Assembly: GCA_963169175.1 (NCBI GenBank)
Contig: CAUJFK010000300.1
Coordinates: forward strand, 1-32,372
Reading direction: 5' to 3'
DNA: 32,372 nucleotides
DNA from: Acidobacteriota bacterium
GTDB taxonomy: Bacteria; Acidobacteriota; Blastocatellia; Pyrinomonadales; Pyrinomonadaceae
This document shows, piece after piece, positions 1 to 10,040 of the stretch. The notes below the pieces were generated by a model. That model was not told the DNA's origin, made no database searches, and saw only the letters and a program-made list of their open reading frames with translations. The position numbers and the translations under genes are program-made. Positions within the stretch are counted from its first letter, which is position 1. Each line of letters begins with the position of its first letter.

Positions 1-2
1 CG

Positions 3-368
3 ACCGGTATGTGGTACGTGCTCGGCACAACGGCGGGCTTTTACGGAGTGGAGTGGGGCACAGCGACAGATGTGCCGGCTCAGGGCGATTACGACGGCGA
101 CGGCAAGACCGACCCGGCAGTGTTCCGAAAGTCTGAAGGTACCTGGTATGTTCTTCGGTCGAATTCGGAAACCCTTGTTCGGCAGTTCGGGCAGGACGGT
201 GACGTGCCGGTCACGGGCGATTATGACGGGGATGGCAATTACGATATCTCGGTGTTTCGCCCGTTGGACAACACCTGGTACGTGCGGCAGCAGGGCGGAG
301 GTTATACTGCCCAGACGTTTGGCGGGCCGGGCGACAAGCCGATCCCGACCGCGTACTTGCCCCAATAG
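3..368 (+). CDS. C-terminal fragment of FG-GAP/VCBS-type repeat protein (5' end outside window)
   Basis: Repeated DYDGDGKTDPAVFR / DYDGDGNYDISVFRP Asp-rich calcium-binding-like motifs and WYV repeats; frame open to the left edge. Confidence 0.85.
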   Translation, partial: TGMWYVLGTTAGFYGVEWGTATDVPAQGDYDGDGKTDPAVFRKSEGTWYVLRSNSETLVRQFGQDGDVPVTGDYDGDGNYDISVFRPLDNTWYVRQQGGGYTAQTFGGPGDKPIPTAYLPQ

Positions 369-486
369 GAGTTGGATCGCATGAATTCCCGTCTGTGGGC
401 CGTTTCACTTCGGATTGCCAATTCGGTACAATCACCGTTTGCGCCGACAGACCGCATTTATTCAATGGCCGGCGCACCTAAGACTT

Positions 487-1587
487 ATGCTTCAAGCCGG
501 CATCGTTGGATTGCCCAACGTAGGAAAATCGACGCTCTTTAATGCGCTTACCGCTCAGGAGGCCGCGCTGGCGGCCAATTATCCATTCGCTACGATCGAG
601 CCGAATGTCGGTGTCGTCGCCGTTCCTGATGAACGCCTTGCGGTGCTTGAGAAAATGAACAAGGCCCAGAAGGTGGTTCCGGCAACTGTCGAATTCGTCG
701 ATATCGCGGGGCTTGTCCGCGGGGCTTCGAAAGGTGAAGGCCTGGGCAACCAGTTTCTGGCAAACATCCGCGAAACGCACGCCGTTATCCAGGTTGTCAG
801 ATGCTTTGAGGATGAGAATATCGTCCACGTCGAAGGTTCGGTCAACCCGGTCCGCGACATTGAAACTATCCAGATCGAACTCGCTCTTGCTGATCTTGCT
901 TCTGCCGAAAAGCGTCGAGACAAAGCAATGCGTGCCGCGAAAGCCGGCGACAAAGATGCGAAACGCGAGATAGAGATACTCGATAAACTGCAACCGGTCC
1001 TTGAAGAAGGCCGCCCCGCACGCTCGGTCGATCTGGCCGACGAAGAAAAGTCCATCGTTAAGACATGGTTCTTTCTGACAACCAAACCGACCATCTATGC
1101 CGCGAATGTGGATGAGGCAACCCTTGCCGATCCGGCATCGAATCAGCATGTTCAGGCCGTGATGAAGCACGCCGAATCGGAAAACGCCGATGTTGTCCCG
1201 ATATGCGCAAAGCTCGAAGCTGAACTTGTAGCACTTGACCCGGCAGAACGTGACGAATATCTAAAAGACCTTGGGCTAAGTTCGAGCGGCGTCGATAAGC
1301 TGATCAAGGCGGCATATCACATGCTTGGGTTGATGTCGTTCCTGACCGCTGGGGAAAAGGAAGTTCGCGCATGGACCATCCCGATCGGCACAAAGGCTCC
1401 GCAGGCCGCCGGTGAAATTCACACCGATATCGAACGCGGCTTCATTCGTGCTGAGATCGTTGGCTATGATGACCTGGTCGTGTGCGGATCAAGAAAGGCC
1501 GCAAGTGAGAAAGGCCTCGCGCGGCTCGAAGGCAAGGAATACGTGATGCGGGACGGCGATGTCGTCGATTTCCGGTTCAATGTCTAA
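487..1587 (+). CDS. ychF: Redox-regulated ATPase/GTPase YchF (Obg family)
   Basis: MLQAGIVGLPNVGKSTLFNALT start with P-loop; FATIEPNVG, DIAGLVRGASKGEGLGNQFLANIRE; TGS-like C-terminus. The ORF extension 415-486 is probably not coding. Confidence 0.97.
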   Translation: MLQAGIVGLPNVGKSTLFNALTAQEAALAANYPFATIEPNVGVVAVPDERLAVLEKMNKAQKVVPATVEFVDIAGLVRGASKGEGLGNQFLANIRETHAVIQVVRCFEDENIVHVEGSVNPVRDIETIQIELALADLASAEKRRDKAMRAAKAGDKDAKREIEILDKLQPVLEEGRPARSVDLADEEKSIVKTWFFLTTKPTIYAANVDEATLADPASNQHVQAVMKHAESENADVVPICAKLEAELVALDPAERDEYLKDLGLSSSGVDKLIKAAYHMLGLMSFLTAGEKEVRAWTIPIGTKAPQAAGEIHTDIERGFIRAEIVGYDDLVVCGSRKAASEKGLARLEGKEYVMRDGDVVDFRFNV

Positions 1588-1631
1588 GGGCGTCTCGCAC
1601 AATTCGAAAGGCAAAAGTTGCTCAGCCATCG

Positions 1632-2297
1632 CTAGAGCCTTTCGTTGAAAAACCCTATTACCAATGCCCATGCATCTTCGGCAGCCTGTTTGTTATAGAC
1701 CTCAGGGCGCGTGTTGTTGAAAAAAGCGTGATCGGCTTCGTATTTTACCGATGCCAACCGAAGTTCATACCGCTCGGCACAGTCCTCAAGAAACGCAACC
1801 TTTTCAGAGTTGATCCAGGCGTCTTTTGTACCGGAAATAAAAACGGTCGGTGTACGAAGTTTTTTCAGAACATCTTCGTCAGGAATATCGCCGTAGAAAG
1901 GCGCCGCCGCGCTAAAGCCTTCAATTTCGCATGCCGCCCGGAGCGCGAATGTGCCGCCCATGCAATAGCCGGTGATTCCGAAATGGCTTATGCCCAGCTC
2001 TTCTGACGCTGTTTTCACCGTGTTCCTGATGGTATCGATCCCATCCTCAATGGCGAGGGCGTGCATCATTTTTGACGCATCGTCTGCATTCGTCGCCACC
2101 TTCCCGCGGTAAAGATCAGGCGCGATCGCCGTAAATCCCTCTGCGGCATAGCGGCCGGCAATGTCCCTTATGTGATCGTTTACGCCCCACCATTCCTGTA
2201 TCAGAATGATCGTCTTTTCGCCGCCATCATCCGGCCGGACGATATAGGCTGTGGTCGGGCCGTTGGCGGTTTCGAAATTCAACATTTCTGTTCGCAT
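1632..2297 (-). CDS. Dienelactone hydrolase family protein
   Basis: IILIQEWWGVNDHIRDIAGRYAAEGFTAIAPDLYRG, GYCMGGTFAL nucleophile elbow, DHAFFN; typical DLH motifs. Confidence 0.93.
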   Translation of the reverse strand: MRTEMLNFETANGPTTAYIVRPDDGGEKTIILIQEWWGVNDHIRDIAGRYAAEGFTAIAPDLYRGKVATNADDASKMMHALAIEDGIDTIRNTVKTASEELGISHFGITGYCMGGTFALRAACEIEGFSAAAPFYGDIPDEDVLKKLRTPTVFISGTKDAWINSEKVAFLEDCAERYELRLASVKYEADHAFFNNTRPEVYNKQAAEDAWALVIGFFNERL

Positions 2298-2388
2298 CGG
2301 TTTTGCTTCGCCTCCTGATGTTTAGCTATTTCGTTTCACTCAATGATAATGAATCACCCTTCGGTTTGGAAACGAAACTGCATTCCGA

Positions 2389-4566
2389 TCAGAAAAATCG
2401 TACCGTGTAGCCAAACCTCACACCCCGGCCAATGTCGGGGGAGATGTCCTTGATAAAGGAAATGTGGTTGAAGTAAAGCCGATTCCCAAGGTTGAAGGCG
2501 TTGACCGTAATGATGTGGGCAAGATGTTTGGCTGGAATAATATATGAGCCTGAAATGTTAAACAGGCCATATCCCAGCGTTGGCGTTTCGTTCGTAAACA
2601 CACGGTCCTGATCACCAACCGCGACAAATTCCGGCTTGACACTCAAATTTTGATAGTGAAGGTCCAGGCCCAACCGGCCGCGAAGTGGAGCGATACGGGG
2701 GAGCGGACGACCGTCCGCAAGTTTGGCGTTGACGTAGTCAAGGCCGGTGAGGACGTTGACGTACTGATTCAGCGTTAAATCAAGGCTTAGTTCCGTACCT
2801 GTAAAACGGCTGTCTGCCTGCAGATATTCACCGATCTCAAACCCACTATCCTTATCGATCTCGCCGGTCGGGGCAAGAAAGACAAAATCGTGGAAATGAT
2901 AGTAGAAAAAGTTTGCTTCCGCCCTGATCCGTTTATTTTGCTGACGAAGCGAGAGGTCGATGCCGTTGCTGATCTCAGGACGCAGGTTCGGATCGCCGAC
3001 TTCAAAGGTAAGCGTGCCGTCGTGCGAGCCGAAATTGTACAGCTCTTCAAGCGCCGGGGCCCGGTAGCCGTGCGAATAATTAGCAACGAACGCTCCGCCC
3101 TTCCACAGGTCGAAGCGAGCACCCGCGGCGCCGGAAAATCCAATAAAATCCCGATCGCGAAGGTTTGTGTTGACAGGGTTATATCGATTGTTCTCAACAC
3201 GGGCACCGAACTGAAGTGAAACTCTCTCGAATTTGAGTTCCTGAAGCCCGAACGCCGAGAACGAATCCTGTTTGACGGGACCATCGATCAGTACTTCCTC
3301 GCCAACTGTAGAGTAGTTCCGCCTAAAGCCTTCAAAGCCGAATCTGCCGGTCAGGCTGCCGTATTTTTTCTGATCGAACATCGCCCGGTATGAATAGACC
3401 TTGTTGCGGAATGTCGTGCCGACATCGCCGTCGGCGATCTCCTGGTGCCGATAGTTGCTCAGGTCAACGGTAAGCTTCATTCCGGTAACGAACGATTTGA
3501 GGTCGTGGTAGCCAAAATTAAATTTGATGTTGTTCCGCCAGACGCGAAGACTTCTGTCTTCCGGCTCCGGTTCACGGAAATCGAACGGTATGCCATAGCG
3601 GCTTTGATAAAAAGTATAGGTCGTATTGAAGAATGCCTTTCGGGCAAAATATCCGCCGCCGACGCTGCCGGTGCCGCTGCGTGTGAATGTGTTCTGCACC
3701 GTTCCAAAATCGCCGCCCGCTGTGTAATCACTGGTCCGCTGGCCGCTGCCGTTTCCCCAAAATCCCCAATTCTTAATCCCGAATTCGGCGCCTCCTGAAA
3801 CCGCCGCCTGGCTGCTGTTCGTGGCACCGATCGTCGAAAAATAGCCGCGAACGCCTGGGTGCGATTCTTCATCATGCCCGCTGATAGCGTTGACGACACC
3901 GCCAATGGCGTTGCTGCCATACAGGAGAGTTGCGGGCCCTTTGACAACCTCAATGCGTTCCACGGAAAGCGGATCGATCGGTTCGGAGTGATCACCGGAC
4001 TGCGCGGCAAGCGAACCTGCGGAGATGCCATCGGATGCGACCTTTACCCGGTCACCGTCAAAACCGCGAATGACCGGCCGCGATGCTCCCGGCCCGGCCG
4101 ACCGTTCGGAAACTCCCGATTGGCCTTCTAATACTTCGCCCAGTCCGACCGATGCACGCGTCATTATCTCGTTCGATTCGATAGAGCTGACCGTCGCAAT
4201 AGCCTCAAACGTCGTCTGTTCAGCTCCGCTCGCCGTAACCGTGACCTGCTCAGTAATGCCCGATAGCTGCATCCGCAGATCAACGGTAATGGTCGATCCT
4301 TCAATGACCGTTACCGGTTTGGACGCGTCGGCAAAGCCTTCCTGATGCGCGAGAATGGTGAACCGGCCGGGCGGAATATTCTCGAAACGGTAAAGCCCGT
4401 CGTTATCCGTGACGGTCGAACGCTTCAACTGCACGATCTGTACCGATACCTCGTGCAGCACGGCGTTATCCGAACCAAACGTTACCTTTCCAACGATCGA
4501 GCCGCCCTGGGCGGCCGCGCAGATCGAGAAGAGAAAGATCAGACAAACAAATGCAATAGTTTTCAT
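2389..4566 (-). CDS. TonB-dependent receptor with N-terminal carboxypeptidase-regulatory-like domain
   Basis: Signal peptide MKTIAFVCLIFLFSICAAAQ; CarboxypepD-like GSIVGKVTFGSDNAVL; plug motif VERIEVVKGPATLLYGSNAIGGVVN; C-terminal GVRFGYTVRFF. The ORF extension 4567-4752 runs through repeat-like intergenic sequence and is rejected. Confidence 0.94.
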   Translation of the reverse strand: MKTIAFVCLIFLFSICAAAQGGSIVGKVTFGSDNAVLHEVSVQIVQLKRSTVTDNDGLYRFENIPPGRFTILAHQEGFADASKPVTVIEGSTITVDLRMQLSGITEQVTVTASGAEQTTFEAIATVSSIESNEIMTRASVGLGEVLEGQSGVSERSAGPGASRPVIRGFDGDRVKVASDGISAGSLAAQSGDHSEPIDPLSVERIEVVKGPATLLYGSNAIGGVVNAISGHDEESHPGVRGYFSTIGATNSSQAAVSGGAEFGIKNWGFWGNGSGQRTSDYTAGGDFGTVQNTFTRSGTGSVGGGYFARKAFFNTTYTFYQSRYGIPFDFREPEPEDRSLRVWRNNIKFNFGYHDLKSFVTGMKLTVDLSNYRHQEIADGDVGTTFRNKVYSYRAMFDQKKYGSLTGRFGFEGFRRNYSTVGEEVLIDGPVKQDSFSAFGLQELKFERVSLQFGARVENNRYNPVNTNLRDRDFIGFSGAAGARFDLWKGGAFVANYSHGYRAPALEELYNFGSHDGTLTFEVGDPNLRPEISNGIDLSLRQQNKRIRAEANFFYYHFHDFVFLAPTGEIDKDSGFEIGEYLQADSRFTGTELSLDLTLNQYVNVLTGLDYVNAKLADGRPLPRIAPLRGRLGLDLHYQNLSVKPEFVAVGDQDRVFTNETPTLGYGLFNISGSYIIPAKHLAHIITVNAFNLGNRLYFNHISFIKDISPDIGRGVRFGYTVRFF

Positions 4567-4673
4567 TGACAGATGAGGGCTACCAAGTAATTCCAAGTAC
4601 ACAGAAAACAGATAGTACGCACAAAACCGGTAAATGAGTTTCAGAATTTCGAAAGCATTTCGTTTGGGATCCT

Positions 4674-4713
4674 TTGAGGCCTTTGTGTCATCGCTTTGTG
4701 TTCTTCGTGTTGA
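4674..4713. repeat. Partial copy of the same TGTG-rich repeat upstream of sixA
   Basis: TTGAGGCCTTTGTGT at 4674-4688 is identical to 5358-5372; followed by CTTTGTGTTCTTCGTGTTGAAG. Confidence 0.75.
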
Positions 4714-4784
4714 AGTTCTGATTTCAACTGGCAATCTGTCCGCCATTGACACCGAACACGCGCCGAATCCACAATTCTAGTGCA

Positions 4785-5303
4785 ATGAAGCGCCTTTACA
4801 TTTTACGCCACGCAAAATCCAGTTGGGATGACGCATCGCTTGCCGACTTTGACCGTCCATTGAATGATCAGGGCGTGGGCGCGGCCGCTTTTATCGGTGA
4901 GTTGATCGCGGGCCGAGGCATGGAACCGGAATTGATCATCAGTTCACCAGCCAAACGGGCTGAACGAACGGCCGTGCTGGTAAAGGAAAACATCGGGTTT
5001 GACGTTTCGCTCACATACGACGAACGCGTTTATGAGGCCAGCCTGACGACACTTCTCAAGGTCATTTCGGAAATTCCGGCGGATGTCGATTCTGCACTCC
5101 TGATTGGGCACAATCCAGGCATGGAAGCGATCATTCGCTGCCTGACCGGAGAGATACAGCCGATGTCGACCGCTTCTCTTGCATCTATCAAGTTGGCAAT
5201 TGGCCAGTGGGCCGCCGTCGATCAAGTTTCGGGAACCCTGGAGTTTGTCATCCGGCCAAAGGAGGAAATGGAAAGGGCAGCATTAGTGGATGGTAACAGA
5301 TAA
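4785..5303 (+). CDS. sixA: SixA-like phosphohistidine phosphatase (histidine phosphatase superfamily)
   Basis: MKRLYILRHAKSSWDDASLADFDRPLNDQG with the RHG-type motif RHAKSSW; LLIGHNPGME. Confidence 0.93.
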   Translation: MKRLYILRHAKSSWDDASLADFDRPLNDQGVGAAAFIGELIAGRGMEPELIISSPAKRAERTAVLVKENIGFDVSLTYDERVYEASLTTLLKVISEIPADVDSALLIGHNPGMEAIIRCLTGEIQPMSTASLASIKLAIGQWAAVDQVSGTLEFVIRPKEEMERAALVDGNR

Positions 5304-5334
5304 TTTGGAAGTAGTTCTTGCCGACCTCTTCTTC

Positions 5335-5431
5335 TTTCGCGAACTTTGTGTCCTCCCTTGAGGCCTTTGTGTTAACGGTCATTTCTTAACACAAAGCTCA
5401 CCAAGTTGAAGACACAAAGAGCACGAAAGTA
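5335..5431. repeat. Nested imperfect palindrome of CTTTGTGTxxTTCGTG-type repeat
   Basis: Inner dyad CTTTGTGTTAA (5365-5375) / TTAACACAAAG (5386-5396); outer dyad CTTTGTGTC (5344-5352) / GACACAAAG (5411-5419), with flanking CTTTCG/CGAAAG. Confidence 0.85.
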
Positions 5432-5633
5432 CTTGCGATTCAACTGTTACAGTCCACGAGATGCCTGAATTGTTTTTGCGAACTTAACGGCGAGAATCGG
5501 ACCTTGACGCAAACCGGCGGATCAGATCCTCTGCGGCAGAATTAAGGCTCCTGTAACTCTCTGTTCAGTTTCCGTTAATGTACATGTCATAAACTCGCAT
5601 TTTGCTGCTGCTTCATTTCCGGAAACTACCCGT

Positions 5634-6320
5634 ATGCTGCCCAACATTCTTATCGTTGAAGATGACGCCGACATCGCCGAGAGCCTGCATTACAATTTCA
5701 AGCGCGAGGGCTTTCGCGCAACGATCGCGGAGTCCGGCGAAAAAGGCCTTCGACTTGCCCTTGATGAAAAAACGACGCCGTCGCTGATAATTCTCGATCT
5801 TATGCTGCCCGGGATGAGCGGTCTGGAATTGTGCCGGCGCCTCCGCCGTGAACAGCTCACAGAAAAAACACCGATCATTGTGCTGACGGCAAAGGCGGCC
5901 GAAAGCGAGCGGATATCGGGGCTGGATTCAGGCGCGGACGATTACGTCGTCAAGCCGTTTTCAGTGAAAGAGGTCATTGCCCGTGTGCGCGCTGTTTTGC
6001 GGCGGGCCGAGAAAGAAGAAACGGCCCATTATGAAGATGTCGGGTTGAGCGTGGATTTTAGGGATATGCGCGTCAAGTGCGGCGACACCGATGTCCGCTT
6101 GACACGCAAGGAATTTGCCCTGCTCGAACACCTAATCAAAAACATCGGCCGTGTCGCGACGCGGCAGCAGCTTCTCGATAATGTTTGGGGCCACAGCTAT
6201 TTTGGCGACTCGCGAACACTCGATGTGCATATCCGGCGACTGCGGCAAAAGATGGGTGACTGTGCCCGGCAGATCGAAACAGTTGTCGGCGTAGGGTATA
6301 GATTTGTACGTCCGATTTGA
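5634..6320 (+). CDS. OmpR/PhoB-family response regulator
   Basis: Receiver LPNILIVEDDADIAES...LIILDLMLPGMSG...DDYVVKPFS; winged-helix RLTRKEFALLEHL...VWGHSYFGDSRTLDVHIRRLRQKMG. Confidence 0.96.
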   Translation: MLPNILIVEDDADIAESLHYNFKREGFRATIAESGEKGLRLALDEKTTPSLIILDLMLPGMSGLELCRRLRREQLTEKTPIIVLTAKAAESERISGLDSGADDYVVKPFSVKEVIARVRAVLRRAEKEETAHYEDVGLSVDFRDMRVKCGDTDVRLTRKEFALLEHLIKNIGRVATRQQLLDNVWGHSYFGDSRTLDVHIRRLRQKMGDCARQIETVVGVGYRFVRPI

Positions 6321-6350
6321 GTCGTTGGATCTATTTTTGGGGAGGATCCT

Positions 6351-7379
6351 TTGTCTTCATCTTCGCTCGATATTCTCGGACGCCTTGTGGACGCAAACCG
6401 CGAAAGTGTGATCGTCGTCGACGGCACCAAACGCATTGTCGCTGCAAATCGTGCGGCGGAAACGGTCTTCGGGCGACAGTTCGGCTCGCTGCGTTCACAT
6501 CTGCTCAGTGAGGTAGTTCGTGATCTTCAGCTTCACGAGGCATTCCGATGTGCTCTTGAAAAAAATGTATCTACCGAAGTAAAAATGGCCTTTGTCGGGA
6601 GCGGCGGCCTAAGCTTCGATATTTATGTCTCGCCGATCGATCTGGATGGGGTTCGCCATGCCGTTGGCGTCTTTTCCGACATAACCAAATTGGAACGGCT
6701 CGAAAAGGTCCGGCAGGAATTCCTCTCGAACATCTCACACGAACTTCGCACGCCTCTCACATCGATCCTCGCATTTGTTGAAACGCTCGAGGACGGCGCG
6801 ATCGATGATAGTGAAAACAACCGCCGTTTCCTGGGCGTGATCCGGCGCAACGCCGAGCGAATGCACGAGCTGATCGCTGACATCCTTGAGCTCTCAATGA
6901 TCGAATCAGGTAACGTCAGTATTCAGGCCCGGCCCGTACATCTGACCGGCCTTGTGGACGAGGTTTTCACATCTCTGTCATCAAAGGCCGAGGCACGCGA
7001 AGTCAAACTCATCAATCATGTCGAGCGTGAACTGAAAGCAGCAGCAGATCCTGTACGCGTTGAGCAAATGCTGACCAACCTGATCGACAACGCGATCAAG
7101 TTCAACCGTCGTGGCGGCAGCGTGACAGTGACCGCCGCCGCGTCCGCCGAAAAGGTGTCGATCTCCGTCACGGATACCGGCGAAGGCATCCTGCCCGATC
7201 ATCTTCCCCGCCTGTTCGAACGCTTCTATCGCGCCGACCGCGGCCGGACCCGTGAGGTTGGCGGTACCGGCCTTGGGCTGGCAATTGTCAAACACCTTGC
7301 GCGGCTCCACGGCGGCGGCGTTTCGGTTGCCTCTACACCGGCCGTAGGAACGACGTTCACGATAGAACTACCTTTATAA
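6351..7379 (+). CDS. PhoR-like PAS-containing sensor histidine kinase
   Basis: TTG start preceded by GGAGG; PAS region, HisKA H-box NISHELRTPLTSI, HATPase N/G boxes NLIDNAIKFN, DTGEGI, GGTGLGLAIVKHL. Confidence 0.95.
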   Translation: MSSSSLDILGRLVDANRESVIVVDGTKRIVAANRAAETVFGRQFGSLRSHLLSEVVRDLQLHEAFRCALEKNVSTEVKMAFVGSGGLSFDIYVSPIDLDGVRHAVGVFSDITKLERLEKVRQEFLSNISHELRTPLTSILAFVETLEDGAIDDSENNRRFLGVIRRNAERMHELIADILELSMIESGNVSIQARPVHLTGLVDEVFTSLSSKAEAREVKLINHVERELKAAADPVRVEQMLTNLIDNAIKFNRRGGSVTVTAAASAEKVSISVTDTGEGILPDHLPRLFERFYRADRGRTREVGGTGLGLAIVKHLARLHGGGVSVASTPAVGTTFTIELPL

Positions 7380-7431
7380 CAGGCACTTACGGCCGCGGAA
7401 AGTTCAGTTTCACCGCGCACTCAAACTGTGG

Positions 7432-7437
7432 TATAAT
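7432..7437 (+). promoter_or_regulatory. Candidate -10 box (TATAAT) of the carD-like gene
   Basis: Perfect TATAAT in the intergenic region about 97 nt upstream of the ATG; the -35 (TTTCAC-like) is weak. Confidence 0.4.
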
Positions 7438-7533
7438 AAACCCATATTCGACACGCACGTGCTTGTCCGTCGAACAGCCTCATACAGTATCGAGAAACCC
7501 CTAGTTGTCTTGGTTCTAAATGGAGATGTACGT

Positions 7534-8070
7534 ATGGAACTGGTAAAGGGTCAAAAAGTATCTTATCCGAGCCAGGGGGTTTGTATGGTCGAGGGGGTGG
7601 AAAGTAAATTTATCGGCGAACTGTCGATAGAATTTTACTCCCTTCGGGTCCTGAACGATAATTCTGTCATCATGATCCCGACCGAAAACGCCCAAAATGT
7701 TGGCGTGCGGCCGGTGATCTCATCGATCCAGTGCAAGAAGCTGATCGCAAAGCTTTCGGCGGACTTTGATGAGATATCATGTGATTGGAAAACGCGTTCG
7801 CGCAATTTCACCGGGCAGCTTCAATCCGGCGACGTTTTCGAAGCTGCCGATGTGCTCAAAAAGCTTACCTTTCTAAGCCACGAAAAGAAGCTATCGTTCC
7901 GCGAACAGACACTGCTTGAAAAGGCTAAATTTCTGATCGTATCGGAGATCACTAATGCACAGGCAGCGGATGAGGAAAATCTACGCGCCGAGATAGAGCT
8001 GCTGATCGAATCAGCCTGTAAAAAACATCAACGCTTGCAGCCGCGTGTAATGTCCGCCTCGGTGCATTGA
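7534..8070 (+). CDS. CarD-family transcriptional regulator
   Basis: MELVKGQKVSYPSQGVCMVEGVE...FYSLRVLNDNSVIMIPTENAQNVGVRPVIS is typical of the CarD/TRCF RNAP-interacting domain; helical C-terminus. ATG at 7534 has an upstream GGAG. Confidence 0.88.
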   Translation: MELVKGQKVSYPSQGVCMVEGVESKFIGELSIEFYSLRVLNDNSVIMIPTENAQNVGVRPVISSIQCKKLIAKLSADFDEISCDWKTRSRNFTGQLQSGDVFEAADVLKKLTFLSHEKKLSFREQTLLEKAKFLIVSEITNAQAADEENLRAEIELLIESACKKHQRLQPRVMSASVH

Positions 8071-8123
8071 GGTTTCGGAATTCTTGGCCGAAAATACGAA
8101 TTGACCGGCGCAACCCTCGCCGA

Positions 8124-8540
8124 TCACTTTGAATAGCTCGCCCTTACGACCGTCTTTATATTCCCGCGAACGTGGAAATCTCCTTCGATCTCGACCTTTA
8201 GCGGATCACACGCCTTTACGAAATCTTCAAGTATCAGATTGATGACATGCTCGTGAAAGATCTTTACCTCGCGAAACGCGTTGATGTAAAGTTTCAGGCT
8301 CTTTAGCTCAATACATCGCTCATTCGGCATATATTTCAGCCTGATGACGGCAAAATCAGGAAAGTCTGAGAACGGGCAGATCGCCGTAAACTCGGGCATT
8401 TCGAATTCGACCCAGATCTCTTTTCCGGGATATTCATAACGAAATGTGTCGAGCGGGTAAAGGTCCATCTCTTCCCGCGGCGTTGGCCTTATATCCAGTT
8501 CCTGCAGATTCTCAGGCTGCAGCTTCGGTTCGTTTTGCAT
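8124..8540 (-). CDS. queF: NADPH-dependent 7-cyano-7-deazaguanine reductase QueF
   Basis: [58 protein letters not shown] carries the conserved QueF motif and Cys. Confidence 0.96.
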   Translation of the reverse strand: MQNEPKLQPENLQELDIRPTPREEMDLYPLDTFRYEYPGKEIWVEFEMPEFTAICPFSDFPDFAVIRLKYMPNERCIELKSLKLYINAFREVKIFHEHVINLILEDFVKACDPLKVEIEGDFHVRGNIKTVVRASYSK

Positions 8541-9348
8541 AATGCTTGAGCCGGCAAAACCGGCGGGCGGCCCCGAGGGTCTCAACACCCCGCGACCTTA
8601 GATCATCGAGCAGATTTATAAATATTTGGGCTGTGGCCTTTGCATCCTCATCGGCCCGATGATGATTGACCAGCGGGACAGAGAAATGCTCAGCCATTGT
8701 TTTCAGCTTGTGATTCTCGACATTCTGAACCAGCCCGCGCGATAGCTGAACAGTACACAGCGACGCGCTTCCGACACGATAATCCTCGTAAACGCGCCCG
8801 ACCTCATGATTCAGAAAATGCAGGTCAAAGCCGATGTTGTGCGCGACCAGGACCGAATCTCCGAGAAACTCCAGAAATTGCGGGGCCACCTCGCTGAAGA
8901 CCGGAGCGGCGGAAACCATTGCATCAGTGATCCCGGTCAGCGATGAGATGAACGGCGGGATCGAGGCCTCAGGATTCACAAGCGACTGAAATTCACCCGC
9001 GATACGCCCGTCCTTGACAAGATACGCGCCTATCTCGATAACACGGCATGGCGGGGCCTTTGCCCCCGTCGTTTCCAGGTCAAACACAACAAATCCGGTT
9101 TCTTCAAGGCAGCGGGCGTCATGGTCGGGCTCGGTCAACGAGACGTGATCGTCACAAAGCTCAAGCCGCGGATCACGGTCGATAACATCCGCGATAAGAA
9201 CGCGGGCAAAGTCAGGGTGCGGGTCACGGATACGCATGACGTGATCGACCACGTTCACCGCCGGTGCACTTCCTCCGACAGAGATAAGAAAGTCGATAGT
9301 CGAATTTACCAGCAGCGAGTCAGATACAAGATTGGGGTAAGGCAACAT
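8512..9348 (-). CDS. DnaQ/PolC-type DEDDh 3'-5' exonuclease domain protein
   Basis: [53 protein letters not shown]: Exo I/II/III motifs. Confidence 0.9.
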   Translation of the reverse strand: MLPYPNLVSDSLLVNSTIDFLISVGGSAPAVNVVDHVMRIRDPHPDFARVLIADVIDRDPRLELCDDHVSLTEPDHDARCLEETGFVVFDLETTGAKAPPCRVIEIGAYLVKDGRIAGEFQSLVNPEASIPPFISSLTGITDAMVSAAPVFSEVAPQFLEFLGDSVLVAHNIGFDLHFLNHEVGRVYEDYRVGSASLCTVQLSRGLVQNVENHKLKTMAEHFSVPLVNHHRADEDAKATAQIFINLLDDLRSRGVETLGAARRFCRLKHYAKRTEAAA

Positions 9349-9431
9349 CTGCTTTTCATTCTATCCGCAAATTTCCAAACCGCCAAAATACACAATTGCG
9401 GGAATTCGATCTAGAATATCCTTTCGGCCTT

Positions 9432-10040
9432 ATGAATGAAGATCAGATTCTAGACCACTTTCGCAATACAGATGCGCTGCTTGAAGGACACTTTCTCCTG
9501 TCAAGCGGCCTGCACAGTCCTCAATATCTGCAATGCGCACTCGCTCTTCAATATCCGGCCGACGCCGCAAAATTCGGCAGAGCTATTGCTAACCAACTTG
9601 TCAGGACCGGCGGCGGCCAGGTTCTTGAGAATGTGGACACCGTGGCATCTCCCGCGATCGGCGGGCTTATTATCGGATATGCAGTTGCCGCGGCAATGAA
9701 CAAACGCTTCATCTGGACCGAGCGGCAGGAAGGCAAAATGACCTTGCGTCGCGGTTTTACGCTCAAAGCCGGTGAACGCATTCTGGTCGTTGAAGATGTG
9801 ATCACTACGGGAGGCTCGACGCGGGAATGCATCGCGGCACTCGAAGAAGCAGGCGGACAGGTTGTCGCCGCCGCATCGATCATTGATCGTTCGAACGGCA
9901 AGGCCGATGTCGGAGTGCCGCGCATCTCTCTTGTCAGCCTTGACGTTTCGAGCTTCTCCGCGGCCGAATGTCCGATGTGCGCCGCAGGCACGCTCGCGGT
10001 TAAACCGGGAAGCCGAAGTACTTCCAATAAACAAGAATGA
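9432..10040 (+). CDS. pyrE: Orotate phosphoribosyltransferase
   Basis: LLEGHFLLSSGLHSPQYLQCA, PRPP loop ILVVEDVITTGGSTRECIAALEEAGG. Confidence 0.96.
   Translation: MNEDQILDHFRNTDALLEGHFLLSSGLHSPQYLQCALALQYPADAAKFGRAIANQLVRTGGGQVLENVDTVASPAIGGLIIGYAVAAAMNKRFIWTERQEGKMTLRRGFTLKAGERILVVEDVITTGGSTRECIAALEEAGGQVVAAASIIDRSNGKADVGVPRISLVSLDVSSFSAAECPMCAAGTLAVKPGSRSTSNKQE

Noticed and set aside
2338-2356. Fur-box-like AATGATAATGAATCA near the TonB receptor
   Set aside because: It lies at the 3' end of the receptor gene rather than upstream, and the palindrome is incomplete.
4567-4752. N-terminal extension of the TonB receptor ORF (MSMADRLPVEIRTS...)
   Set aside because: The signal peptide MKTIAFVCLIFLFSICAAAQ starts at 4566; the extension runs through repeat-like intergenic sequence.
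5551-5570. Pho-box-like direct repeat CTGTAACTCT/CTGTTCAGTT upstream of the response regulator
   Set aside because: The CTGT repeats are spaced 10 bp rather than the canonical 11 bp, similarity beyond CTGT is weak, and no phosphate-uptake genes are in the window.
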